Assembly (NCBI GenBank): GCA_910587485.1
Contig: CAJUKN010000014.1
Span: forward strand, 27,943-91,942
Length of the DNA: 64,000 nucleotides
Direction: 5' to 3'
Origin: an uncultured Lachnospira sp.
GTDB taxonomy: Bacteria; Bacillota; Clostridia; Lachnospirales; Lachnospiraceae
The notes beneath the pieces were generated by a model. That model was given only the letters and a program-made list of their open reading frames with translations, was not told where the DNA came from and made no database searches. A program made the position numbers and the translations under genes. The stretch's first letter is position 1, and each line of letters starts with the position of its first letter. Positions 25,274-34,221 of this stretch are shown piece after piece.

Positions 25274-27100
25274 ATGAATAACAAAGGCAGAACTGGTGGA
25301 TTTGGCGTTTATGTTGGTATTGTTCTTATTATTTTGTTAATTTACATGATAATAAATCGATTTAGTGCTTCAACGGCAGATTACAGTTATAGTTCTTTTT
25401 TGAAGGATTTAGAAAATGGTAGTATCGCAGAAGTAGGGATTCAGCAAAATGCAGAGGTTCCAACAGGTAAGTTGTATGTTAATTTTGAAAATAGTAGAAA
25501 CACAAAGATTACTTATGTTTCTGATATCAACGAAGTGCAAAAACTGCTTAAAGATAAAGGAATCGCATATACATTGACCGATGTAAAGCGTCAAAATATG
25601 TGGATTACAGTGTTAGTACCCACAGTGCTTGTTATTATTGTTATCTTTATTATATTGATGATTACAAACAGACAAGCTGGCGGTGGAGCAAATTCAAAGA
25701 TGATGAACTTTGGAAAGAGCCGTGCAAGATTAATGACAACGGACGATAACAAGGTTACATTTAAAAATGTCGCAGGATTAAAGGAAGAAAAAGAAGAATT
25801 AGAGGAAATTGTTGACTTTCTTAAAAGTCCAGCAAAATATATGGAATTGGGGGCTAGAATACCAAAGGGTGTTATTCTTACAGGTCCTCCGGGTACAGGT
25901 AAGACACTTCTTGCAAAGGCAGTTGCAGGTGAGGCAGGCGTTCCATTTTTTAGTATATCAGGTTCTGATTTTGTTGAGATGTTTGTCGGTGTTGGTGCTT
26001 CAAGGGTTCGTGACCTTTTTGAGGATGCAAAGAAAAATGCGCCATGTATTGTTTTTATAGATGAGATTGATGCAGTGGCAAGAAGACGTGGAACTGGTAT
26101 GGGTGGTGGACATGATGAAAGAGAACAGACACTCAATCAGATGCTTGTCGAGATGGATGGATTTGCAGTCAATGAAGGCATTATTGTTATGGCAGCAACA
26201 AACAGGGTAGATATTTTAGACCCTGCCATATTAAGACCGGGGCGATTTGACAGGAAAGTTGTGGTTGGGCGACCAGATGTTGCAGCAAGATTGGAGATAT
26301 TAAATGTTCATGCTGCAAAAAAGCCATTGGCAGATGATGTTGATTTGGATGCGTTATCTAGGACAACAGCAGGATTTACAGGTGCCGATTTGGAAAATTT
26401 ATTAAATGAGGCGGCTATCAATGCAGCTAAAAATAAACGTCCATATATTATCAATAGTGATGTTAATTACGCATTTGTCAAAGTTGGAATTGGAACAGAA
26501 AAAAGAAGTAAGATTATATCTGAAAAAGAAAAGAAGATTACAGCGTACCATGAGTCTGGACATGCAATACTATTCCATGTTCTTCCAGAGGTGGGACCAG
26601 TACATTCGGTTTCGATTATTCCTACAGGGCTTGGAGCAGCAGGCTATACTATGCCATTGCCTGAAAAAGACGAGTTATTTAATACAAGAGGCAAAATGCT
26701 TCAAGATATTATCGTTAGTTTAGGTGGACGTGTGGCAGAAGAACTGGTGTTTGATGATATCACAACAGGTGCTTCCCAAGATATTAAGCAGGCAACACAG
26801 ACTGCCAGAGATATGGTTACAAAATATGGATTTTCATCAAAATTAGGGCTTATTAATTATGATGCAGACGGTGACGAGGTATTTATCGGCAGAGATTTAG
26901 CACATGCAAGACCATATGGTGAAAATATTGCTTCCGAAATTGACAATGAAGTACGCAATATCATTAATGACTGTTATAGCAAAGCGAAAAAATTAATTAT
27001 GGAAAATATTGATATTCTTCACAAGTCAGCAAAACTTTTGTTAGAAAAAGAAAAGATAACAAGGGAAGAATTTGAATCCTTGTTTAACCTTATTAAGTAA
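25274..27100 (+). CDS. ftsH: ATP-dependent zinc metalloprotease FtsH
   Basis: Membrane AAA+ protease that degrades misfolded and regulatory membrane proteins. TM1 at about 9-29, extracytoplasmic part, TM2 at about 110-130, AAA domain with Walker A GPPGTGKT (about 204) and [18 protein letters not shown] with [20 protein letters not shown], and zinc site HESGH (about 426-430). ATG 25274 follows GGAGGG; 25256 would translate the ribosome site. 608 residues. The final residues (LFNLIK) are encoded within the head of a repeat B copy that continues past the stop. Confidence 0.95.
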   Translation: MNNKGRTGGFGVYVGIVLIILLIYMIINRFSASTADYSYSSFLKDLENGSIAEVGIQQNAEVPTGKLYVNFENSRNTKITYVSDINEVQKLLKDKGIAYTLTDVKRQNMWITVLVPTVLVIIVIFIILMITNRQAGGGANSKMMNFGKSRARLMTTDDNKVTFKNVAGLKEEKEELEEIVDFLKSPAKYMELGARIPKGVILTGPPGTGKTLLAKAVAGEAGVPFFSISGSDFVEMFVGVGASRVRDLFEDAKKNAPCIVFIDEIDAVARRRGTGMGGGHDEREQTLNQMLVEMDGFAVNEGIIVMAATNRVDILDPAILRPGRFDRKVVVGRPDVAARLEILNVHAAKKPLADDVDLDALSRTTAGFTGADLENLLNEAAINAAKNKRPYIINSDVNYAFVKVGIGTEKRSKIISEKEKKITAYHESGHAILFHVLPEVGPVHSVSIIPTGLGAAGYTMPLPEKDELFNTRGKMLQDIIVSLGGRVAEELVFDDITTGASQDIKQATQTARDMVTKYGFSSKLGLINYDADGDEVFIGRDLAHARPYGENIASEIDNEVRNIINDCYSKAKKLIMENIDILHKSAKLLLEKEKITREEFESLFNLIK

Positions 27101-27244
27101 GTCTCTGCTGTAATATCGTAGAGATATAAATGGAGATGGGGACTTGCTTGTTTCAGTGGGGGATATAAGTCCCCACTGAAAAGCTGCGATTGCAGCTATA
27201 AGGTTATGAGCAAGTAGCGAAGCGGATTGCGAATATCCTTTGAC
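27083..27244 (+). repeat. Repeat B, complete long copy
   Basis: Head TTTAACCTTATTAAGTAAGT at 27083 (includes the ftsH stop TAA), a central part with hairpin GGGGACTT and AAGTCCCC, GATTGCAGCTATAAGGTTAT, and tail AGCGAAGCGGATTGCGAATA ending TTTGACA at 27244. It is the longest copy in the window at about 162 bases. Confidence 0.65.
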
Positions 27245-27594
27245 ATCGGATGTGGTGTCAGAAGGATAAAGATTGGGCTATTGAAATGTTTTAAAAGTGA
27301 ATTGTATTCATAATATAATTTGTTGTTTGTATAATTTGCATAAAAAAATTTATGTTTTTTTGTTAAGTTTATGAACACTTACATTATCTAACATGATATT
27401 ATAATTTACGTAAAACCCCCAATACATTATATTTTGCTACACCCCATAAAAGTGAAATACCTTCTAAAGAGGACAGCCACCCCAAGGCTGTCCTCTTTAC
27501 GTTGTTGTTTGCAATGCTTTTTTTGGAAAAAATAGTTGAATAATATCACGTTTGAGTATAAAATTATAATACATCGTATAAAGGAGTATTTTTT
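27245..27594. other. Non-coding region before the GH13 gene
   Basis: AT-rich; I see no gene. The strong hairpin at 27466-27498 described separately is the only clear structure. Confidence 0.4.
27466..27501 (+). terminator. Strong hairpin, terminator-like
   Basis: Perfect 13-bp stem, AAAGAGGACAGCC (27466-27478) with GGCTGTCCTCTTT (27486-27498). The 3' T-run is short on this strand and similar on the other, so the direction is uncertain. Confidence 0.65.
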
Positions 27595-29712
27595 GTGAGA
27601 ATTGTTAAAACTGTTGATTCATTGAAGTTAGAATATAAAAAGTTACTATATATTTGTAATACAAGACCTGTATTTAAGCCAAAAGCATTATTTTCCGATG
27701 CAACTGAAAATTATAGAATACCGCCAGAGTGTGAACCTTGGGATACGGTTCGCATTCGGCTTCGAGTAGGAAGATTTAATATTGAAAGAGCATATCTTTA
27801 TGTTGATAATGAAGAGTATGCTATGGTCAGAGTGGATTCTGATGTAGCTTTTGATTATTATGAAGCAGCGATAGAAGTGTCCGATTCTATCATGTCTTAT
27901 TATTTTAAGGTGGAAGGGGAACGAGGGTTATGTTATTACTATAATCAAATAGGAGGCACTCGTGAGTTAAACCCTTATTATAATTTTACAATCATACCAG
28001 GACATAAAGTGCCAAAATGGGTAAAAGGTGCTGTTATGTACCAAATTTATGTTGACCGATTCTGTGATGGTGATACAAGTAATAATGTTGTTGATGATGA
28101 GTACAGTTATATAGGAGAACATGTAATTCAAGTAAAAGATTGGGATAAATATCCTGCACAGATGGGGGTAAGAGAGTTTTATGGAGGAGATTTACAGGGC
28201 GTATGGGATAAATTGGATTATCTTCAGGACTTAGGAATAGATGTTATCTATTTTAATCCCATTTTCGTATCACCTTCTAATCACAAATATGATACTCAAG
28301 ATTATGATTATGTTGACCCTCATATTGGTGTGATAAAAGTCGATGAGGGGGAAGTGTTAAAGGAAGGCGACCAAGATAATCGACATGCCACCAAGTATAT
28401 TAGCAGAGTTACAAGCAAAGAAAATCTTGAAGCCAGTAATGAATTTTTTGCAAGGCTTGTGGAGGAGATACACAAAAGAGGAATGAAAGTCATTATTGAT
28501 GGGGTGTTTAATCACTGTGGTTCATTTAATAAATGGCTTGATAGAGAACATATATATAGCAGCAGCAAAGATGATTATGCAGTGGGTGCTTATGAGAAAT
28601 ATGAAAGCCCATATCATAGTTTTTTTAAATTTTACAGTGACCAATGGCCAGACAATGGTTCTTATGACGGCTGGTGGGGACATGACACCTTACCTAAGTT
28701 AAATTATGAAGAATCTGAGAAATTGGAAGATTACATTATAGAGATTGGCAAAAAATGGGTGTCTCCTCCGTATAATGTAGATGGATGGCGTTTAGATGTA
28801 GCTGCTGATTTAGGATATAACAGTGAATATAATCATCGATTTTGGAAGAAATTTAGAAAAGCAGTGAAAGAGGCAAATCCAGAGGCTGTTATTCTTGCAG
28901 AACATTATGGGGATTCCCATGATTGGCTTTTAGGTGGTCAGTGGGATACGATTATGAACTATGATGCATTTATGGAGCCTATAACATGGTTTTTAACGGG
29001 CATGGAAAAGCATAGTGATGAGTTTCGACAGGATATGATTGGCAATGCCAATAACTTTTTTGGTGCTATGCATCATAATATGTCACGTATGGGACATCAG
29101 GCAGTCAGTATATCTATGAATCAATTATCAAACCATGACCATTCAAGGTTTCTTACAAGAACCAATCGTATTGTGGGAAGAACACATACAATGGGACCAC
29201 AAAAAGCAAATGAGCATGTAGATAAAGCGGTGTTTATGGCAGCAGTTGTTATTCAGATGACATGGCCGGGCGCACCTACATTATATTATGGAGATGAGGC
29301 AGGCGTTTGTGGCTGGACAGACCCAGATAATAGAAGAACGTATCCATGGGGAAAAGAAGATAAGCTGTTGCTTCAATTTCACAAAGACATTATTAAGATG
29401 CATAAAGAGTGTAAAGTTCTTAGCACAGGTTCTTATAAGCCGCTTATCAGTGAGTATAATTTAATTGCTTATGGACGTTTTGACAAGAACGATATGGTGG
29501 TAGTTATTGTAAATAACTCCGATGATGAGCGAAGAGTACATGTTCCTGTATGGGAAATTGGATTGATGAGAGATTATGATATGGAACAAATTTTTGTTAC
29601 GTATGAAAATGGATATGATAATAATAAACTTGGATATTCAGTAAAAGAAGGCTGGTTAGATGTTGGTATGAGAAACAAGTCTGCTATGGTGCTGCGAAAG
29701 ATGCAATTCTAA
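27595..29712 (+). CDS. GH13 alpha-glycosidase (neopullulanase/cyclomaltodextrinase-like)
   Basis: Intracellular alpha-amylase-family enzyme acting on maltodextrins. An N-terminal beta-sandwich (about 1-130, CBM34-like) precedes the barrel, which begins AVMYQIYVDRFCDGD. GH13 motifs: IDGVFNHCG, nucleophile in DGWRLDVAAD (Asp about 398), acid in VILAEHYGDS (Glu about 433), and LSNHDHSR (about 515). No signal peptide, so it works in the cytosol. GTG at 27595 has AAAGGAG 9 bases upstream. 705 residues is long for the family because of the insertions around 240-280. Exact linkage preference is unknown. Confidence 0.9.
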   Translation: MRIVKTVDSLKLEYKKLLYICNTRPVFKPKALFSDATENYRIPPECEPWDTVRIRLRVGRFNIERAYLYVDNEEYAMVRVDSDVAFDYYEAAIEVSDSIMSYYFKVEGERGLCYYYNQIGGTRELNPYYNFTIIPGHKVPKWVKGAVMYQIYVDRFCDGDTSNNVVDDEYSYIGEHVIQVKDWDKYPAQMGVREFYGGDLQGVWDKLDYLQDLGIDVIYFNPIFVSPSNHKYDTQDYDYVDPHIGVIKVDEGEVLKEGDQDNRHATKYISRVTSKENLEASNEFFARLVEEIHKRGMKVIIDGVFNHCGSFNKWLDREHIYSSSKDDYAVGAYEKYESPYHSFFKFYSDQWPDNGSYDGWWGHDTLPKLNYEESEKLEDYIIEIGKKWVSPPYNVDGWRLDVAADLGYNSEYNHRFWKKFRKAVKEANPEAVILAEHYGDSHDWLLGGQWDTIMNYDAFMEPITWFLTGMEKHSDEFRQDMIGNANNFFGAMHHNMSRMGHQAVSISMNQLSNHDHSRFLTRTNRIVGRTHTMGPQKANEHVDKAVFMAAVVIQMTWPGAPTLYYGDEAGVCGWTDPDNRRTYPWGKEDKLLLQFHKDIIKMHKECKVLSTGSYKPLISEYNLIAYGRFDKNDMVVVIVNNSDDERRVHVPVWEIGLMRDYDMEQIFVTYENGYDNNKLGYSVKEGWLDVGMRNKSAMVLRKMQF

Positions 29713-29756
29713 CCTTATTGGGAAAGAGTTGAATTGCATATAAAAAATGTCACAAA

Positions 29757-29812
29757 GTGGCAATAAGATTAGAAGCAAGCAGCGAAATCGATTGCGAATA
29801 TCCATTTGATAG
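29757..29812 (+). repeat. Repeat B, tail fragment
   Basis: CAATAAGATTAGAAGCAAGC, then AGCGAAATCGATTGCGAATA, corresponds to the tail of repeat B. The head is absent. Confidence 0.5.
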
Positions 29813-29950
29813 AAATATAGAAAATAACAATGAAAAGACATGACATTGTGTGTTGAGAAAGTACGAGGACTGAAACAAGCATTTAAAAGAAGGAAAGGAG
29901 AAAGCTGTCCAATATAAAGTATTTTTTCATATATTGAGCAGCAGGTTACG

Positions 29951-30853
29951 ATGAGTAATAATAGAGAAGATGAAGGAAGACCAGAGATAAGAATTAACAA
30001 AAAAATGAGAACTTGGAATAAGTATCGTAATTATTGTTTTATTGCCACTGGTGTGATAGTGGTTATTCTTGCGGTATTTATCGTTGTTAATATGGTGACA
30101 AAAGATAAGGGTAACAGTGATGTTGCAAACCAGACAGACAATCATAATAATACCATTTCACAGACAAAAGAAGATTCATCAAACACACAGACAACAGCGC
30201 AGACAGAGCCAACACAAGACCAAACAACACAACAACCAACAACAAAAGCACAGCAGACGGGTGGTACATTAAAAGTTTCAGGTTCTGTGGAAAAGCAGGA
30301 TTTTGTAGGAGCAGATAAATTTAAGGATTGTGTATTTTTAGGCGATTCCATTATCAGTGGCATTTCATTTTATGAGTTTCTTCCAGAATCACAGGTAGTG
30401 TCCGATGATAACATTACCAGTGACAAACTTCAAAAACATATTGACAGTGTGCTTTCCTCAAATCCTTCAAAGGTGTTTATAATGGCAGGATTAAATGATG
30501 CCAACTATGGCACAAGAGATGGAGAGACCATTGCTGACTTTATTGGAGAGACGGTTAAAGAAATAAAATCAAAAAGTGCTTCAACAAGCGTATATATTTT
30601 GTCTGTTTTGCCAGTAACATCCGCATTTGAAAATCGTTCTAATGTAAGTATAAAGCAGTCTTTATTAGATGAAATTAATGAGAGTTTAAGCAAAAATGCA
30701 GCAAAGTATGGTGCTACCTTTATTGATTTAGCAGATGCTTATAAAGATGGAAGTGGTTATCTTAAAACAGAATGTACTGGTAATGGAAGTAATATTTATG
30801 GCGAATATTATCCGTTTATGTTAAATAGTATTAGTAAATTAATTAATGGTTAG
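29951..30853 (+). CDS. Membrane-anchored SGNH/GDSL hydrolase
   Basis: Surface esterase-type protein. One membrane helix at about 25-47, then a Thr/Gln-rich linker (about 55-100), then an SGNH hydrolase domain: block I FLGDSIISG (Ser about 140), block III AGLNDANYG (Asn), and a C-terminal FIDLADAYKDG region. Such enzymes remove O-acetyl groups from polysaccharides or peptidoglycan. The exact His/Asp block V is not obvious. ATG 29951 lacks a clear ribosome site; AAGGAGA at 29893 is too far. trmD starts 55 bases after its end. Confidence 0.8.
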   Translation: MSNNREDEGRPEIRINKKMRTWNKYRNYCFIATGVIVVILAVFIVVNMVTKDKGNSDVANQTDNHNNTISQTKEDSSNTQTTAQTEPTQDQTTQQPTTKAQQTGGTLKVSGSVEKQDFVGADKFKDCVFLGDSIISGISFYEFLPESQVVSDDNITSDKLQKHIDSVLSSNPSKVFIMAGLNDANYGTRDGETIADFIGETVKEIKSKSASTSVYILSVLPVTSAFENRSNVSIKQSLLDEINESLSKNAAKYGATFIDLADAYKDGSGYLKTECTGNGSNIYGEYYPFMLNSISKLING

Positions 30854-30908
30854 ATTGATTGTCCCGTTTAACAAAAAAATTGATACAAAAATAGAAATGA
30901 GGAATGTT

Positions 30909-31607
30909 ATGAACTTTCATGTGTTGACATTATTTCCAGATATGATTGTCAATGGGTTGAATCATAGTATTATTGGAAGAGCTATGGAGAATAAAATTCT
31001 TCAGATTAATGCAATTAATATTAGAGATTATGCGAATAATAAGCATATGAAAGTTGATGATTATCCATATGGTGGGGGTGCAGGTCTTGTTATTCAGGCA
31101 AGACCTGTTTGTGCTGCCTATGATGATTTGGTTTCAAAATTAGAAAAAAAACCGAGAGTGGTATATATGACACCAGTTGGATATACATTTACACAAGAAA
31201 TGGCACAAGAATTTGCAAAAGAAGAAGAACTTGTGATATTATGTGGGCATTATGAGGGAATTGATGAAAGAGCGCTTGAAAGAATTGTTACAGATTATGT
31301 GTCGATAGGAGATTATGTGTTGACAGGAGGCGAGCTTCCAGCAATGATTATGATTGATGTTATTGCAAGGCTGCTGCCGGGCGTGCTGCATAATGGTGAG
31401 TCGGCACAAACCGAAAGCTTTGAAAATGATTTGCTTGAGTATCCACAATATACACGACCAGAAGTATTTGAAGGCGTTTCGGTGCCTAAAGTTTTATTGT
31501 CTGGACATCATGCAAATGTTGATGAGTGGCGGTTAAAACAATCCATTGAGAGAACAAAAAAGTATAGACCAGATTTATATAATAAATATATGGAAAGGCG
31601 AGGTTAA
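30909..31607 (+). CDS. trmD: tRNA (guanine-37-N1)-methyltransferase
   Basis: SPOUT methyltransferase that prevents frameshifting by methylating G37. Seen: NFHVLTLFPDMIVNGLNHSI, DYPYGGGAGLVIQARPV, LCGHYEGIDERALE, and the knot loop SIGDYVLTGGELPAMIMIDV, then PQYTRPEVFEG. 232 residues, standard. ATG 30909 follows ATGAGG by 6 bases. Its usual partners rpsP, rimM and rplS are not here. Confidence 0.95.
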   Translation: MNFHVLTLFPDMIVNGLNHSIIGRAMENKILQINAINIRDYANNKHMKVDDYPYGGGAGLVIQARPVCAAYDDLVSKLEKKPRVVYMTPVGYTFTQEMAQEFAKEEELVILCGHYEGIDERALERIVTDYVSIGDYVLTGGELPAMIMIDVIARLLPGVLHNGESAQTESFENDLLEYPQYTRPEVFEGVSVPKVLLSGHHANVDEWRLKQSIERTKKYRPDLYNKYMERRG

Positions 31608-31617
31608 GCACAGCAGT

Positions 31618-33369
31618 ATGGAACAAAATACACATTTTATTGGCAGAGCAATTATTGATGAAAGCTTGAATATATTGACAGCGGACACAAAGCTTAGTAA
31701 ATATCTTGGAAATAATGCTATGTATACACTTGCAAGGTCAATTCACCCAAATGATATTAACAGACTTGAAGATGGTCTTAAGGTTGTTAGTATAGAACAA
31801 AGTACCATTATTTCTTTAAGAATGGTTGATGATAATGGGCGATATCAATGGGTTATTATGTTGCTAGTTGATATACCTAAAAATAGAAACCATGATAGAC
31901 AGATTCGTATTGAACTGCATGATATTGCAGAAGTAAAAAGTTTGCATATAGCAGAAGATGAAAATTATATGCAGTATTTTAGTTTGATGGAACATCTTAT
32001 GTTTTCGTATGACATTTATACAGACAAATTGAAAATATTTATGATGGGAAATCAACAACAAGTAAATTTCTATAACGGAACGCTTACAGACTGGGAAAAA
32101 ACAATGATTACGAATGGTAACATTGATGAAATTTATAAAAATGTATTTAATATGCTCTGTTCTGATTTTAGAAAAGGAACCAAACAATTTGAACATGAGT
32201 TTAAAATGAGAATTTTTGAAGGCACAAAGGCAATGGATTGGTGCCTGATAAAAGGAAAATCAATTATCGATTCTAGTGCAAAGACACATGTTATTGCCAC
32301 TATGTCTAAAGTAAATCCTGTAGATAATTTGGACAATTCCTATAACAAGACAGAAATGTTGGATGCTTGTACAGGAATTTTAAACAAAAAAGCTATTGAG
32401 GATTATGCTTCAAAGATTATCGCTTCAAAACCAATATACCCTGTTACGATTGCTGTTTTAGATATTGACGATTTTAAGTATATTAATGATGAATATGGTG
32501 AATTGTTTGGTGATGAAGTTTTAAATAGTGTTGCCACCATCATAAAAGATGCTGTTGGTGTGACAGGAGGTGTCGGCAGAATTGGTGATGATGAGATATT
32601 GATTGTAGCACAGCGATTGGGAAGCAACGCAGATATCAGAAGTTTATTAAGAACAATAAGAAATAATATTGCATTTATGTACAATAATGAGGAAGACAAG
32701 CCGCAAATAACATGTTCTATTGGCTCTGCAACATATCCTGAAGATGCAGCTACATATGAAAAGCTATGTGAAATTGCCTATAAGGTATTACATCTTGCAA
32801 AGGAAAAAGGAAAAAATCGATATATTATCTATATTCCAGAACTTCATTCAGAGTTTATTAATGGCTTAGGAAAAGCTAAATCAGCGGAGTATATGTTTTA
32901 TAAATACCGTAAAATGAGTATTGTAAATGATATTATTAATGATTATAAACTTCGTGGAAAAGATAGTTTTGAAGCTTCTGTAAAAAAGATTCAGTTTACT
33001 TTTAGTATTGATAGTATTTTTGTTTATGAAAAAGTAGAAAATCAAGACTGGAATCAATTTGTCCTTTTAGGAAATGGTGATTATTTAGATGATAATAGTT
33101 ATTTGAACGAAAAGTCCTATATAGCAGATTTTTCAGAAGATGGAATAGAAGTAATAAACAATATCAATTTTTTTGAGAGAAAAGCCAAAAAGACGGTGGA
33201 AGCGTTTAAGAAAATGGGGATTAATCAAGCAGTACAAGTAATTGTTGGCGACAAAAATAAAATAGTTTCCTTTAATCGCAATAAACAGATGAGTAAATGG
33301 AGCAGAACGGACACAATGTATCTAGCGATTCTTGGCAATATATTTGGAACAGGATTTTTTAATGAATAA
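31618..33369 (+). CDS. GGDEF-family protein with degenerate active site
   Basis: 583-residue signalling protein. An N-terminal PAS-like sensor (about 1-100; MEQNTHFIGRAIIDESLN, then SIHPNDINRLEDGL) precedes a second sensor-like region and a GGDEF domain at about 230-400. The domain shows AVLDIDDFKYINDEYGELFG, but the catalytic GGDEF loop reads GDDEI within VGRIGDDEILIV. A C-terminal extension (about 420-583) resembles no known domain. Active cyclic-di-GMP synthesis is doubtful; a nucleotide-binding or partner role is more likely. ATG 31618 starts 10 bases after the trmD stop. The DnaQ-like gene overlaps its end by 8 bases. Confidence 0.8.
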   Translation: MEQNTHFIGRAIIDESLNILTADTKLSKYLGNNAMYTLARSIHPNDINRLEDGLKVVSIEQSTIISLRMVDDNGRYQWVIMLLVDIPKNRNHDRQIRIELHDIAEVKSLHIAEDENYMQYFSLMEHLMFSYDIYTDKLKIFMMGNQQQVNFYNGTLTDWEKTMITNGNIDEIYKNVFNMLCSDFRKGTKQFEHEFKMRIFEGTKAMDWCLIKGKSIIDSSAKTHVIATMSKVNPVDNLDNSYNKTEMLDACTGILNKKAIEDYASKIIASKPIYPVTIAVLDIDDFKYINDEYGELFGDEVLNSVATIIKDAVGVTGGVGRIGDDEILIVAQRLGSNADIRSLLRTIRNNIAFMYNNEEDKPQITCSIGSATYPEDAATYEKLCEIAYKVLHLAKEKGKNRYIIYIPELHSEFINGLGKAKSAEYMFYKYRKMSIVNDIINDYKLRGKDSFEASVKKIQFTFSIDSIFVYEKVENQDWNQFVLLGNGDYLDDNSYLNEKSYIADFSEDGIEVINNINFFERKAKKTVEAFKKMGINQAVQVIVGDKNKIVSFNRNKQMSKWSRTDTMYLAILGNIFGTGFFNE

Positions 33370-34075
33370 TTTAAAGATAGAATCGTATATAGCACTTGAT
33401 TTGGAGACAACAGGAATCAATCCTTCGCTTGATAAGATTATTGAGATAGGTATGGTAAAGGTGATTGATGGAAAAGAGGTTGACAGCTATAATACATTAA
33501 TTAACCCAGATATACATATTAGTACAAGGATAACGCAAATAACAGGGATAACGGATAGTATGGTTTTGAATAAACCCATTATATCTGAGCTTATTAAAGA
33601 TATACTTGATTTTATTGGAGATTTACCTCTGTTAGGTCATAATATTATATTTGATTATAGTTTCTTAAAAAAGGCGGCTGTCAATTTCAATTATACATTT
33701 GAAAAACAAGGAATTGATACATTAAAGATTGCAAGACGGCTGCTGCCAGAAGTTCCTCATAAAAACTTGGAATATCTGTGCGATTATTTTAAATTGGATA
33801 AGAAAAGTTCGCACAGGGCTTTTGATGATGCGCAAAGTGCGATTCGTTTATTTCATAAATTATATGAGATAAAACCAGATGATGAGGGATTTTATAACAC
33901 CATACCACTGTTGTTTAAAGTAAAAAAAGATGTTCCTATAACAGAAGCACAAAAACGCTATCTTACAGCGTTGATTGATAAACATCAATTAAGTATAGAG
34001 GAGAATATAGAAAAACTGACAAAAAGTATGGCTTCAAGAATGATTGATAAAATTATTTCTGAATATGGAAAGTAA
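33362..34075 (+). CDS. DnaQ/PolC-type 3'-5' exonuclease
   Basis: DEDDh exonuclease, 237 residues. Exo I: YIALDLETTGINPSLDKIIE; Exo II: LGHNIIFDYSFLK; Exo III: HRAFDDAQSAIRLF with the catalytic His and Asp. A short C-terminal segment (from ITEAQKRYLTALIDKHQLSI) resembles the extension of stand-alone PolC-like exonucleases. Probably trims DNA ends or RNA; it is separate from PolC. ATG 33362 overlaps the preceding stop by 8 bases. Confidence 0.85.
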   Translation: MNNLKIESYIALDLETTGINPSLDKIIEIGMVKVIDGKEVDSYNTLINPDIHISTRITQITGITDSMVLNKPIISELIKDILDFIGDLPLLGHNIIFDYSFLKKAAVNFNYTFEKQGIDTLKIARRLLPEVPHKNLEYLCDYFKLDKKSSHRAFDDAQSAIRLFHKLYEIKPDDEGFYNTIPLLFKVKKDVPITEAQKRYLTALIDKHQLSIEENIEKLTKSMASRMIDKIISEYGK

Positions 34076-34131
34076 GTAATCGTTTCGTAATATATGATTA
34101 AGCAGTTAAAAAATAAAAATATATTTTAGGG

Positions 34132-34160
34132 TTGACATATGACCCAATATTTGATAATAT
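34132..34160 (+). promoter_or_regulatory. Sigma-A promoter of adhE
   Basis: TTGACA (34132-34137), exactly 17 bases, TAATAT (34155-34160). Near-consensus. Confidence 0.8.
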
Positions 34161-34164
34161 ACTT

Positions 34165-34182
34165 TTGTTAAAAAAATAACAA
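34165..34182 (+). promoter_or_regulatory. Rex-type operator upstream of adhE
   Basis: TTGTTAAAAAAATAACAA, an 18-base palindrome with the TTGTTA/TAACAA half-sites of the Rex redox repressor family. It lies 5 bases after the -10 box, where the start site falls, so a bound repressor would block transcription. Rex releases at high NADH. Confidence 0.8.
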
Positions 34183-34221
34183 TGTTTATAAGGATTTGAA
34201 AATGAAAATGGAGGTAAGAAA

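Noticed and set aside
25591..26136. Reverse-strand frame of 181 residues opposite ftsH
   Set aside because: Shadow of a highly conserved gene.
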